DNA of 64,000 nt from NCBI RefSeq assembly GCF_037893185.1, contig NZ_CP140772.1, forward strand, positions 806,001 to 870,000, in the 5' to 3' direction. Origin of the DNA: Chitinophaga sp. 180180018-3 (GTDB lineage: Bacteria; Bacteroidota; Bacteroidia; Chitinophagales; Chitinophagaceae). Below, in pieces: positions 30,079 through 38,254 of the stretch. Position 1 is the first letter of the stretch. Each line of letters opens with the position of its first letter. A program made the translations under genes and the position numbers. The notes below the pieces were generated by a model. That model saw only the letters and a list, made by a program, of their open reading frames with translations, ran no database searches and was not told where the DNA came from.

Positions 30079-31329
30079 ATGAAAAAGCGCATATCAGCAC
30101 TCCTGGGATGTTTGTTAACAGTGTGTTTTGCTAATGCCCAGCAAATAACAGCAGCCCAGAGATTAGTGTTATCAACCAACGAAGACTCGCTTAACGCGGG
30201 GGTAGCCAAAAACAAAACAGTTATTTCCGGTTACGGATCGGCGTACTATCAAAGGAACTTCAACGAGCAGATGTCGTTTGCCACACTTGAGAGAGCCGTA
30301 TTATTTGTGGGGCATCAGTTCAACGAAAAGATCGCGTTTTTCAGTGAGATGGAATTAGAGAATGCGAAAGCAGGAATAGGACAGGAGAACAATGGATTTA
30401 CCGGAGAACTGGCATTTGAGCAGGCTTATCTTCGCTTTAACCTGAATCCACGCCAGTACCTGGTAGCAGGGTTATTTACACCGAGGATAGGATTGCTGAA
30501 CGAGAATCACCTGCCCGTAAATTTCAACGGCGTTGAACGTCCGTTGGTAGAACAGGTAGTGATACCGGCCACCTGGCGCGAGCTGGGAGTAGGCTTTTAC
30601 GGGCGACTGAAAAATCTGCCGCTGAATTATAGCATTGCTGTGGTAAACGGATTGGATGCTTCGAAGTTTGCACATGGTACGGGTATTAAGGAAGGCAGGG
30701 CAGAAGGCCAGGGGGCATTTGCCAACAACCTTGCTATTACTGCTTCCTTACAGTATTTCTGGAAAGATTTCAAATTCCAGGTATCCGGTTATGCAGGAGG
30801 AACAAACGGTTTGAACAAGCGGAAATCCGACAGCCTTTCACTGAACTATGGCATGGCTGCATTGCCGCTATACCTCGGAGAAGCAGATGTGCAATATGCA
30901 CGGAATGGATTCGCCTTTAAACTGCTGGCTACTTCAATTTCTTTCCCGGATGCTAAGGATGTTAATAATGCTTACGCCAGCAATACCGCCAAAGGAATGT
31001 ATGGCGCTTACCTGGAAGGAGCGTATAACCTGTTTGAAAAAAGCCACAGGCTGCAGAGACAGCAACTGAACCTCTTTGCCCGCTATGAGATGTTTGACCT
31101 TAACAATGCTACACCTGCCAATGCTATCTACGACGGAACCCAGCAACAACAGCATCTCATTGCCGGATTCAGTTATCTGCCAATTCCAAATGTGGTGATC
31201 AAAGCAGATGTACGACTTATGCATACCGGCGATGAAAACCCTGATCTGGTCATCAATCCAAGCCCCACCCGCGTTCCATATAAGAACAACAACACGTTTT
31301 TCAACATCGGAATAGGGTATTCTTTTTAA
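30079..31329 (+). CDS. Outer-membrane porin-like protein of the imelysin operon
   Basis: A 416-residue barrel with signal peptide MKKRISALLGCLLTVCFANAQ. The ATG at 30079 is preferred over a GTG immediately before it. The mature part has porin-type strand pairs (VISGYGSAYYQRNFNE, ATLERAVLFVGHQFNEKIAFFSEMELENA) and ends FFNIGIGYSF with terminal Phe, resembling phosphate-selective or OprO-type porin families. It heads an operon with Rieske, imelysin and di-heme oxidoreductase genes at short spacings (19, 10 and 8 bp). It therefore probably lets a metal or small redox substrate through the outer membrane; that role is inferred. Confidence 0.82.
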   Translation: MKKRISALLGCLLTVCFANAQQITAAQRLVLSTNEDSLNAGVAKNKTVISGYGSAYYQRNFNEQMSFATLERAVLFVGHQFNEKIAFFSEMELENAKAGIGQENNGFTGELAFEQAYLRFNLNPRQYLVAGLFTPRIGLLNENHLPVNFNGVERPLVEQVVIPATWRELGVGFYGRLKNLPLNYSIAVVNGLDASKFAHGTGIKEGRAEGQGAFANNLAITASLQYFWKDFKFQVSGYAGGTNGLNKRKSDSLSLNYGMAALPLYLGEADVQYARNGFAFKLLATSISFPDAKDVNNAYASNTAKGMYGAYLEGAYNLFEKSHRLQRQQLNLFARYEMFDLNNATPANAIYDGTQQQQHLIAGFSYLPIPNVVIKADVRLMHTGDENPDLVINPSPTRVPYKNNNTFFNIGIGYSF

Positions 31330-31348
31330 ACAATTAAAGCTTAATACC

Positions 31349-31780
31349 ATGAGCCATCTTAACCGGAGGAATTTCCTCAAAGACACCTGTAAGGCCTGTC
31401 TTGTTGGCGCCATGAGCCTTTCAGTAGTTGATTTACTGGAATCGTGCAGCACTATAAAAAGCTACAAAGCCACTATGGCTGGCAACCAGGTGGAGGTACC
31501 ACTCACATTGTTCGATAAGGCCACGCTACAGGTGATAAGTCCGCGTAACTACGCGTATGAGATTGCCGTGAAAAAGCAGCCCGACAATAATTATGAGGCA
31601 TTGCTGTTGCGTTGTACACACCAGCATAACCCACTTACGCCCACTGGTAACGGTTACGTATGTACGGTGCACGGCAGTCAGTTCGACAAAGATGGAAAGG
31701 TAAAGAAAGGCCCTGCGGCCACCCGTTTGCCACAATTAAGAACAGAAGTGCGGGACGCGAATCTTATCATTCATGTTTAA
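31349..31780 (+). CDS. Rieske [2Fe-2S] protein with Tat-type signal
   Basis: A 143-residue envelope electron carrier. The N-terminus LNRRNFLKD is a classic twin-arginine motif, and LLESC could be a lipobox at Cys33, so a folded, cofactor-loaded lipoprotein is exported. Cluster ligands are visible: C89-T-H91 and C105-T-V-H108-G, giving the usual two Cys and two His, although the first box lacks the usual CPHLGC form (it reads CTHQHN). It is likely an electron donor or acceptor for the di-heme enzyme two genes downstream. Small size argues against a cytochrome bc1-type complex subunit. Confidence 0.9.
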   Translation: MSHLNRRNFLKDTCKACLVGAMSLSVVDLLESCSTIKSYKATMAGNQVEVPLTLFDKATLQVISPRNYAYEIAVKKQPDNNYEALLLRCTHQHNPLTPTGNGYVCTVHGSQFDKDGKVKKGPAATRLPQLRTEVRDANLIIHV

Positions 31781-31790
31781 TAACTAAGCG

Positions 31791-32879
31791 ATGAAATTAA
31801 TACAATATGCGCTGGCAGGCGCTTTCATGACCTGCCTGATTTCCTGCTCAAAAAGCGATAAGCCCAACACCGGCAATACAACAGATTTCAATACACTGAA
31901 AACAGGCTTTATCACTGATTTTACAGGCAAAACAGCTATTCCGGGATATAACGACCTGGCACAGAGGGCATCAGCCTTCAATGATAAAGTAACAATCCTG
32001 AAAGGAGCACCCACTGAAACCAATCTTGCTACAGCGAAGCAGGCATGGCGGGATATGCGTGCCACCTGGGAACAATGTGAAGGATTCTTATTCGGCCCCG
32101 TGGAAGATGATAACCTGGATCCCAGTATGGATACCTGGCCGGTGGATAAAGGAGAACTGGATGCTGTCATCAACAGCAGTAATGCCCTGGAGGTAAGTGA
32201 TATTCAGAAACTGCCTTACTCGTTGCGGGGATATCACCCGATTGAATATATATTATGGGGCGCAGATGGAAGCCGCAAAGCGGCCGGCATCAACGCCCGG
32301 GAAATGAAATACATCAGCAGCCTGACTACAGATCTTAAACAGATCTGCGATCAGCTGGCCAATAGCTGGATCGCTTCCGGTGGTAATTACAGCAACAAAT
32401 TACTCACTGCCGGGAACAGTGGAAACACCCTGTATCCCAAACGCCAGGATGTATTTATAGCAGTAGTAAGCGGAATGGCCGGTATCTGCGAAGAAGTAGG
32501 TAATAACAAGATGAAACAACCATTTGATCAGAAAGATGGCACTAAGGTGGAATCTCCTTTCAGTGGAAACTCTGTAACTGATTTTCGCAATAACATTGCC
32601 GGTGCTTATGCTGTCTACACAGGCACCTTCCTCGGTAGTCAAAGTACAGGGCTCAGTCAGGTGGTAGCCGCCAGAAATGCTGCCCTGAATAAAACAATCC
32701 AGGAAAAATTCCAGGCTGCTATCGCTTCCTTCGATGCTATCACGCTGCCGTATGAAAAAGCGATACTCGACAACGGACAACGTGTGCAATGCCAGAATAC
32801 CATGAATGCTATCAATGCGCTGCAGGACGTACTGAGTAAAGATCTGAAAACATTTGTGATAAATAATATCACCGACTAG
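31791..32879 (+). CDS. Imelysin-family (M75) lipoprotein
   Basis: A 362-residue periplasmic or surface lipoprotein: signal peptide with lipobox LISC (Cys19), then a helical imelysin domain. The family GxHxxE motif is present as GYHPIEYILWG near residue 147, the proposed metal-ligand site shared with EfeO and insulin-cleaving membrane protease homologues. Imelysins occur with iron-uptake or redox genes and are thought to bind metal rather than act as proteases in most cases. It is encoded between Rieske and di-heme oxidoreductase genes. Confidence 0.92.
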   Translation: MKLIQYALAGAFMTCLISCSKSDKPNTGNTTDFNTLKTGFITDFTGKTAIPGYNDLAQRASAFNDKVTILKGAPTETNLATAKQAWRDMRATWEQCEGFLFGPVEDDNLDPSMDTWPVDKGELDAVINSSNALEVSDIQKLPYSLRGYHPIEYILWGADGSRKAAGINAREMKYISSLTTDLKQICDQLANSWIASGGNYSNKLLTAGNSGNTLYPKRQDVFIAVVSGMAGICEEVGNNKMKQPFDQKDGTKVESPFSGNSVTDFRNNIAGAYAVYTGTFLGSQSTGLSQVVAARNAALNKTIQEKFQAAIASFDAITLPYEKAILDNGQRVQCQNTMNAINALQDVLSKDLKTFVINNITD

Positions 32880-32887
32880 TAACAGCC

Positions 32888-34267
32888 ATGCAGATAAGAA
32901 GAATTTATATGGCCGCACTGCTGCTGGCATCACCCGTGTTGCTGATGATGTGCAAAAAGCCGGATGCATTCAGGGAAGCAGACTATGACCCTCGCCTTAC
33001 CGGTGGAGAGTCAACAGTATTCGATGTTACAAGTAAAGCGTTCGGACACAGTATTCCCGGTTTAAATAGCCTGGATCAGCATGTACACGATTTGGGCGAC
33101 GAACAATCCGATCAGACTTTCGTTACCGCACCAGCTCCTGTGAACGCAGGACTGGGGCCTATCTACAACAATGTGAGCTGCAAGAGCTGTCATCATAACG
33201 ATGGTAAAGGCAACCCAACTACCGGTCTGAATACTTCTTCGATGCTGGTAAGACTGAGCCTTCCCGGCGCCGATGAACATGGCGGTCCGCTGCCGGTGCC
33301 GGGTTTCGGACTGCAGCTGCAGGATCTGGCCATATTTGGCAAGCAACCGGAAGCCAAAGTATCGATCACCTATACCGATCAGCATTTTATCTATCCGGAT
33401 GGTACTATAACGGTGATGCATAAACCTGGTTATCAGTTAATCAATGCTTATATCCCGTTGCCGGCTAACGTACAGACTTCCCCCAGGATGGCGCCGCCTT
33501 TTTTTGGACTGGGATTACTGGATCTTATTCCTGAATCCACCATCACTGGTTTTGCTGCCCGACAGGCCAGCGAAAACCAGGGCATCAGCGGCAGGCCCAA
33601 CTATGTATACGATCCTGTTACCGGCCGGATGATGCTGGGACGTTACGGTATGAAAGCCAATACCGCTACATTGCTTACCCAGGTAGCAGCCGCATATCAG
33701 CAGGATATGGGCATTACCAACCGGGTGTTTCCGGTGGAAAGTGCCTTCGGACAACCCCAGAATGAAGGCCGGCCTACCGACCCGTTGCTGCAGGATACCA
33801 TACTGGATGCAACGGTGTTCTATATCAAAACGCTCGCTGTACCTGCACGCCGGAATGTAATCGATCCGGCGGTACAACAGGGAGAAGTATTGTTCGCTCA
33901 GATAGGTTGCGCCAGCTGTCATATCCCCACCGTACAAACGGGAACGGATGTACGATTTAAGGCGCTCAGTAATCAGCGTATACATCCTTACACGGATTTG
34001 TTGCTGCACGATATGGGCGTTGGGCTGGCTGATGGTCGCCCCGACTTCCTCGCCAACGGAAGCGAATGGAAAACACCGGCACTTTGGGGCATTGGCCTGT
34101 TTGAAAAAACAAATGGGATCCCCTACTACCTTCACGATGGCAGGGCCAGAAGTTTGCCGGAGGCCATCCTTTGGCACGATGGGGAAGCTGCCTCCAGCCG
34201 GGAACAATATGTGAAACTGTCGGCTTTTCAAAGGGAACATCTGATACAATTTCTTAAATCGTTATAA
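32888..34267 (+). CDS. Di-heme oxidoreductase (COG3488, putative thiol oxidoreductase)
   Basis: A 459-residue c-type cytochrome. The N-terminus has a hydrophobic signal with a possible lipobox (LLMMC, Cys22). Two heme-attachment motifs are present: C98-KS-C101-H102 and C341-AS-C344-H345. The stretch HDMGVGLADGRPDFLANGSEWKTPALWGIGL and the C-terminal YLHDGRARSLPEAILWHDGEA are typical of the DHOR/DUF1111 family, which pairs with imelysins in other bacteria. It should act in the periplasm or on the outer membrane, with the Rieske protein as a plausible partner. The natural substrate is unknown. Confidence 0.93.
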   Translation: MQIRRIYMAALLLASPVLLMMCKKPDAFREADYDPRLTGGESTVFDVTSKAFGHSIPGLNSLDQHVHDLGDEQSDQTFVTAPAPVNAGLGPIYNNVSCKSCHHNDGKGNPTTGLNTSSMLVRLSLPGADEHGGPLPVPGFGLQLQDLAIFGKQPEAKVSITYTDQHFIYPDGTITVMHKPGYQLINAYIPLPANVQTSPRMAPPFFGLGLLDLIPESTITGFAARQASENQGISGRPNYVYDPVTGRMMLGRYGMKANTATLLTQVAAAYQQDMGITNRVFPVESAFGQPQNEGRPTDPLLQDTILDATVFYIKTLAVPARRNVIDPAVQQGEVLFAQIGCASCHIPTVQTGTDVRFKALSNQRIHPYTDLLLHDMGVGLADGRPDFLANGSEWKTPALWGIGLFEKTNGIPYYLHDGRARSLPEAILWHDGEAASSREQYVKLSAFQREHLIQFLKSL

Positions 34268-34294
34268 GGCTGCTTATAATCAGCGGCTTGTGCA

Positions 34295-34351
34295 TAAAAA
34301 AAATACGAATTACCAGATAGGAATTCCTAATTGGTAATTCGTATTTTTTTT
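34295..34351. terminator. Near-perfect 57-bp palindrome between convergent genes (bidirectional terminator)
   Basis: A long inverted repeat centred on GAATTC at 34321-34326, with an A-run on the left and a T-run on the right, and only two mismatched pairs by eye. It would terminate transcription from both the di-heme operon and the GNAT gene. Its inner sequence (ACGAATTA, TAGGAATT) resembles the arms of the hairpin element at 1431. Confidence 0.8.
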
Positions 34352-34448
34352 CCGGGATAAATCCGCGTTTCAGCTCTTCTCGTACATTACTTTAATAAAG
34401 ATATTGAATGTAAAAAGAGTTGTGTCTTTTAATGGTTAACTTGGGAAT

Positions 34449-34478
34449 AGCCTGGTATGTCCTTACCGGGCTTTTTTT
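34449..34478 (+). terminator. Plus-strand terminator-like hairpin
   Basis: A 9-bp stem (AGCCTGGTA with TACCGGGCT, one G.U) and 6-nt loop are followed by seven T's on the plus strand. It lies just beyond the stop codon of the minus-strand GNAT gene. No annotated plus-strand gene precedes it after the palindrome at 34351. Confidence 0.6.
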
Positions 34479-34974
34479 ATAAAGGTTTTCGCATCACATA
34501 ATCTTCCATGAGGTAGCCGTTACCGATGTCTGTATTTTTTTCTTTATAAACGCTGAATCCCTGCTTTTCGTAGAACAGTCGGGCTTTATTGAAGCGGTTG
34601 ACATCCAGCTCCAGGATATCGGCGCCCCGGTTTTTGACCTGTTCTGCCACCTGCAAGAGCAGGAATTTCCCTACGCCTTTGCCCTGATAGGAAAGATCGA
34701 GATAGATCTTATGCAGCTTGAAAATATTGCTGGCATCGGTAGTGCTGTAAGAAGCAAAGCCGATGGGCTTTTCGTTGTCCAGCAGGATGAGGAACTGGTG
34801 TTTCAGCTCGCTGATCTGGCGTTGTAGCGCCTCGGTACTGTACATCATATCGATCATATACTCGATTTGTTCCGGAGTCAGAATCGACTGGTACGTAGGG
34901 CGCCATATTTTTTCGGTAAGGTCCTGTATGACGGGAATATCGCTTACGGTAGCTGCTTTGATCTGGTATGTCAT
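34477..34974 (-). CDS. GNAT-family N-acetyltransferase
   Basis: A 165-residue acetyl-CoA-dependent acyltransferase. Motif A is visible as IYLDLSYQGKGVGKFLLLQVAEQ (Q/RxxGxG/A is QGKGVG), preceded by IGFASY strands and followed by ELDVNRFNKARLFYEKQGF. Length matches single-domain GNATs. Its ATG overlaps the stop of the upstream DsbA-like gene by 4 bp (ATGA), so the two are probably translationally coupled. The acceptor cannot be predicted. Confidence 0.92.
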   Translation of the reverse strand: MTYQIKAATVSDIPVIQDLTEKIWRPTYQSILTPEQIEYMIDMMYSTEALQRQISELKHQFLILLDNEKPIGFASYSTTDASNIFKLHKIYLDLSYQGKGVGKFLLLQVAEQVKNRGADILELDVNRFNKARLFYEKQGFSVYKEKNTDIGNGYLMEDYVMRKPL

Positions 34975-35612
34975 GATGATAAGCTATTGTTTTCGCGAAG
35001 AATATTTTCTATAGTTTGTTCGAGGCGGTCGATCGGTGTATAGCCCCTGGCGCAGAGGTAAAGCTGTTTGCCGGTATCGAGGATAGCTGCCGGGAACCCG
35101 GTAATACCCCAGTTCTGGATCAACTGGAACTCCTGGTGCGTTTCGTAGCGGTAATGTTCGTCATGCAAACGACTGATGAACTCGTCTTCCGGCAAACTAA
35201 ATTTCCTTATCAGCGAGCGGTAAGTGGTATCGTGATTGAGGCTATGGCCGTGGAAGTTGAGTGCTACCTGCATATCGTGCGCAAAACTGATGGCGTGCTG
35301 GGGTTGGTACTCTTTAAACACTGTCAGCGCAATGGAGGGCTTTTCCGAATCCATGATCTCTTCCGAAGGTAATAGTTTCTCCAGGAAACCCGCGCCGAAT
35401 TTGGCGCCGGTCAGGTTTTCCACATTCACATGTTCGCGTTGAATGTAAGTATTCATGGCAGAGAACGGATGCCGGTTATCCCCGATAATCATCCCTCCTG
35501 AGAGGATATTGAATTCCATATCGCCATTACTGCGTTCCTGCAGTTGTTGAACAACAGGTGTAAAGCCGTAGCACCAGCCACACAACGGGTCGTATATATA
35601 GATGAAGCGCAT
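34971..35612 (-). CDS. DsbA-family (FrnE-like) oxidoreductase
   Basis: A 213-residue thioredoxin-fold protein with active-site C11-GW-C14 right after the first strand (FIYIYDPL), a helical insertion, and the cis-Pro segment WGITGFPAAIL. There is no signal peptide, so it is a cytoplasmic member like FrnE or 2-hydroxychromene-carboxylate-isomerase-type proteins, not a periplasmic DsbA. The gene overlaps the GNAT gene by 4 bp downstream. The redox substrate is unknown. Confidence 0.9.
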   Translation of the reverse strand: MRFIYIYDPLCGWCYGFTPVVQQLQERSNGDMEFNILSGGMIIGDNRHPFSAMNTYIQREHVNVENLTGAKFGAGFLEKLLPSEEIMDSEKPSIALTVFKEYQPQHAISFAHDMQVALNFHGHSLNHDTTYRSLIRKFSLPEDEFISRLHDEHYRYETHQEFQLIQNWGITGFPAAILDTGKQLYLCARGYTPIDRLEQTIENILRENNSLSS

Positions 35613-35682
35613 GGGTTTTGACCCAAAGGTAAATAAAACCCGGGTGAGAACCGTTGGTGGTTCCCAGCCCGGTTAGCAGCGT

Positions 35683-36393
35683 TTATTCCTGTTCCTGGTT
35701 GCTGTCGAAATAATGTTCTTCATACAGCTTCTTCGACAGAGCAGTATCTTTTCGTATAGCCTTTATGGATAGGCGGATCGCGAAGATAAGTGTGATGATA
35801 GAAGCGCCCATCAAAAGGATATTATTGCCCAGGAAAAGGAAAAAATCGAATGTTCCGTGAAAGAAAACGGCAATGAAGAGTCCTTTATAGAGCAGGCTGG
35901 TAGCTTTTTGCGGAATGAATTTGGCGAGGCCGGTATAATATCCCATCAGAATGGCGAAGGTGGCATGTGCCGGTACTGAAAGGAACATACGGGCTACCCC
36001 TGTACCGAAGCCATATTTGGCCACGTAGGAGATATTTTCCAGGGTGGCAAATCCCATCCCGATCATAACGGCGTACACGATTCCATCCAGTGGTTCATTG
36101 AAGGCCTTTTTGGGGTAGGCGAACAGCACCAGCACGAGGAATTTGGCCAATTCTTCCGAAATGCCCACAATTCCGTATGCGAAAGCAGCGGTGCCGATAA
36201 TGGTACCATTGTTTTCCCGCATACCGGCAGCCACTGCGAAGGCTTGTATGGCAAGAGGAAGCACCACGCAGGCCATTCCCAGCAGGAAGCTTTTTACCAA
36301 CAGGCCGGTTGGTTCCCGGTCGTATTTGTCGAGCAGGTAGATAAAAAGACATATCGCGAATCCGGGGGCAACGGCCAGAGCCAGTAGCATCAT
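35683..36393 (-). CDS. PrsW-family intramembrane glutamic protease
   Basis: A 236-residue membrane protein with about seven hydrophobic segments. Conserved family elements are visible: GISEELAK (E80, E81), GFATLENISY, VPAHATFAILMGYYTG and FFHGTFDFFLFL with their Glu and His residues. PrsW cleaves the anti-sigma factor RsiW in Bacillus; the substrate here is unknown. Its ATG overlaps the polX stop by 4 bp, so it is translated with polX. Confidence 0.9.
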   Translation of the reverse strand: MMLLALAVAPGFAICLFIYLLDKYDREPTGLLVKSFLLGMACVVLPLAIQAFAVAAGMRENNGTIIGTAAFAYGIVGISEELAKFLVLVLFAYPKKAFNEPLDGIVYAVMIGMGFATLENISYVAKYGFGTGVARMFLSVPAHATFAILMGYYTGLAKFIPQKATSLLYKGLFIAVFFHGTFDFFLFLGNNILLMGASIITLIFAIRLSIKAIRKDTALSKKLYEEHYFDSNQEQE

Positions 36394-38072
36394 GGGAGGA
36401 TATTTTTAGCTTGTTTACGTTGCAGGAGATAGTTATCCAGCATATCAGCGCTATAGCTGCTGAGGTTATTGTTTTTGGTGACACCGCCTTTTTGTGCAGC
36501 GAGGGTCCCATAGTACACATCACCGAATCCTTTTATACTGTGGGCATCCGGGTCGATGGAGATCATCACGTTTTTTTCCAGTGCGTACGGAAGCCAGGTC
36601 CAGTCGATGTCCAGGCGGCGGGGATGAGCATTGAGCTCAATTACTACATGGCTGGCAGCGCAGGCATCTATGATGGCCTTGTGGTTCACCGGGTAGCCGT
36701 TCCGGCTTAGCAGGAGCCGGCCCGTCATGTGGCCAAGTATCGTAGTATGTGGGTTTTGGATGGCTTTCAGGAGCCGGTCCATCGCTTTTTCTTCTGTCAT
36801 TTTAAGATTGGAATGCACAGATGCGATTACCAGGTCGAATTTAGCCAGTATTTCATCCGGATAATCCAATGAGCCATCGTTGAGAATATCGGCTTCTATG
36901 CTCTTGAAAATGCGGAAAGGAGCCAGTTTTTTATTGAGTTCATCGATGACAGCATGTTGTTCCAATACCCGTTCGATCTGCAGGCCGTTTGCATAGAATG
37001 CAGAGCGGGAGTGGTCGCTGATAACGAGGTATTCCAGGCCTTTGGCTTTTGCAGCGAGGGCCATTTCTTCGAGGGAAGATTCACCGTCGCTCCAATTGCT
37101 ATGGGAGTGGATAATGCCTTTGATGTCTTCCGGAACAATCACAACAGGCAATTTATGCTGAGCTGCCAGTGCTATTTCGTTTACGCCTTCTCTCAGGAAG
37201 GGCGGGATATAGTCCAGACCGGCAGCGCTGAAGATAGCTTCTTCAGAGGCGGCATCATGAGGGATGGCATGACTGCTATGAAACTTATCTATAAAAGCGC
37301 TGGAACCGGTAGTGGTGAATAGTTTGCTATAGAAAGCAGCCGGTTCGCAACTATGGGTAACGATTTTCAGCTTTTCATTGAGCAACCATACCAGGTTATC
37401 GGCATTGCTTTCAGAGAGCGTAAAGTCTGGCAGCAGGGAGAGTTGTTCCTGAATAGTATTGGCCGGTGCCGCAATGAGGAGCTCTATTTCATCGATGATA
37501 GGGCTATGGCGGCGGAAGGCGCCGGTGAGTGCCACCTGTGCTGGTGCCAATAGTTCCAGCAGCTGTTTTTCCAGGTTTTGCCCGGTTGCAGCCACTTCAG
37601 CATACAGGAACCGGTGGCGGTTCGACAGGTAGAATTCTATATTCTGCCGTACGCTTTCCTGGGTTTTCGCCCCGAAGCCCTTCAGGAGTGTGAGCCTGTT
37701 TTCGTTACAGGCATACAGCAGTTCTCCCATGGATTCGATTTCGAGTTCTTTCCAGATAGTGGCAATTTTTTTAGGGCCCAGGCCTTTGATTTTCATGATC
37801 TCGAGTATGCCGGGCGGGGTGATTTCCACATAGTGGTTGAGGAGCGTAAACTGGCGTGTATCCAGCATTTCCAGGATACTTTTGCCTGTAGATTCCCCGA
37901 TCCCTTTGATCCGGAAGATCTCTTCCCTGGGTGTATCTTTCAGTTGATTGGGTAGTTTATCTATCGTAAATGCCGCGCTGGCAAAAGATTTAGCCTTAAA
38001 GCTATTTTCCCCGTGGATGTCCATAAGTTTAGACAGCAGGGAGAGGTTGTCGGAGATTAAGCTGTTATCCAT
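36390..38072 (-). CDS. polX: PolX-type HhH/PHP protein with degenerate polymerase site
   Basis: A 560-residue family X homologue, near the usual ~570. Helix-hairpin-helix elements lie around residues 50-140 (FRIKGIGESTGKSI, IMKIKGLGPKKIATIW, LLKGFGAKTQ). The nucleotidyltransferase stretch TGAFRRHSPIIDEIELLI has E195 and E197 where active PolX has the metal-binding DxD, and the third Asp position reads Thr (IVTH, near 239). The PHP domain keeps its metal ligands: IIHSHSNWSDG (H322, H324), SDHS, SIEADIL, ASVHSNL, LGHMTGR, ELNAHP and DPDAHS. I infer a 3'-5' exonuclease or AP-site nuclease with little or no polymerase activity. Confidence 0.93.
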   Translation of the reverse strand: MDNSLISDNLSLLSKLMDIHGENSFKAKSFASAAFTIDKLPNQLKDTPREEIFRIKGIGESTGKSILEMLDTRQFTLLNHYVEITPPGILEIMKIKGLGPKKIATIWKELEIESMGELLYACNENRLTLLKGFGAKTQESVRQNIEFYLSNRHRFLYAEVAATGQNLEKQLLELLAPAQVALTGAFRRHSPIIDEIELLIAAPANTIQEQLSLLPDFTLSESNADNLVWLLNEKLKIVTHSCEPAAFYSKLFTTTGSSAFIDKFHSSHAIPHDAASEEAIFSAAGLDYIPPFLREGVNEIALAAQHKLPVVIVPEDIKGIIHSHSNWSDGESSLEEMALAAKAKGLEYLVISDHSRSAFYANGLQIERVLEQHAVIDELNKKLAPFRIFKSIEADILNDGSLDYPDEILAKFDLVIASVHSNLKMTEEKAMDRLLKAIQNPHTTILGHMTGRLLLSRNGYPVNHKAIIDACAASHVVIELNAHPRRLDIDWTWLPYALEKNVMISIDPDAHSIKGFGDVYYGTLAAQKGGVTKNNNLSSYSADMLDNYLLQRKQAKNILP

Positions 38073-38080
38073 GAAATAAA

Positions 38081-38193
38081 ATTAAGGATTAGGAATGAAG
38101 AATTAAGAAACGGCGGGAAGACATTGATGCATTGTATTGTCGACCGTCAATTTCTTCCCGCCGTTTCTTAATTCTTCATTTCTGATCCTTAAT
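38081..38193. repeat. Long hairpin element, copy B (41-nt arms)
   Basis: Left arm 38081-38121 and right arm 38153-38193 are inverted copies with two mismatches by eye and a 31-nt loop. The outer halves share the sequence type GAATTAAGAAACGG with the element at 1431-1538, while the inner stem (CGGGAAGA) is different. It begins 9 bp upstream of the polX start, between two minus-strand genes. Confidence 0.75.
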
Positions 38194-38229
38194 TAAAAAA
38201 AAGATCCCGGCGTATAAGCCAGGATCTTT
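38194..38229 (-). terminator. Terminator of the histone-like gene
   Basis: On the minus strand, stem AAAGATCCTGGC / GCCGGGATCTTT (one mismatch) with loop TTATAC is followed by a run of T's (complement of the A-run at 38194-38202). It lies 25 bp after the stop of the gene at 38255. Confidence 0.85.
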
Positions 38230-38254
38230 ATAACTACATTTTGTAATTCCGATC

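Noticed and set aside
33515..34249. A 244-codon minus-strand frame opposite the di-heme oxidoreductase
   Set aside because: It is the complement of a gene with clear heme motifs; no protein family was recognised in it.
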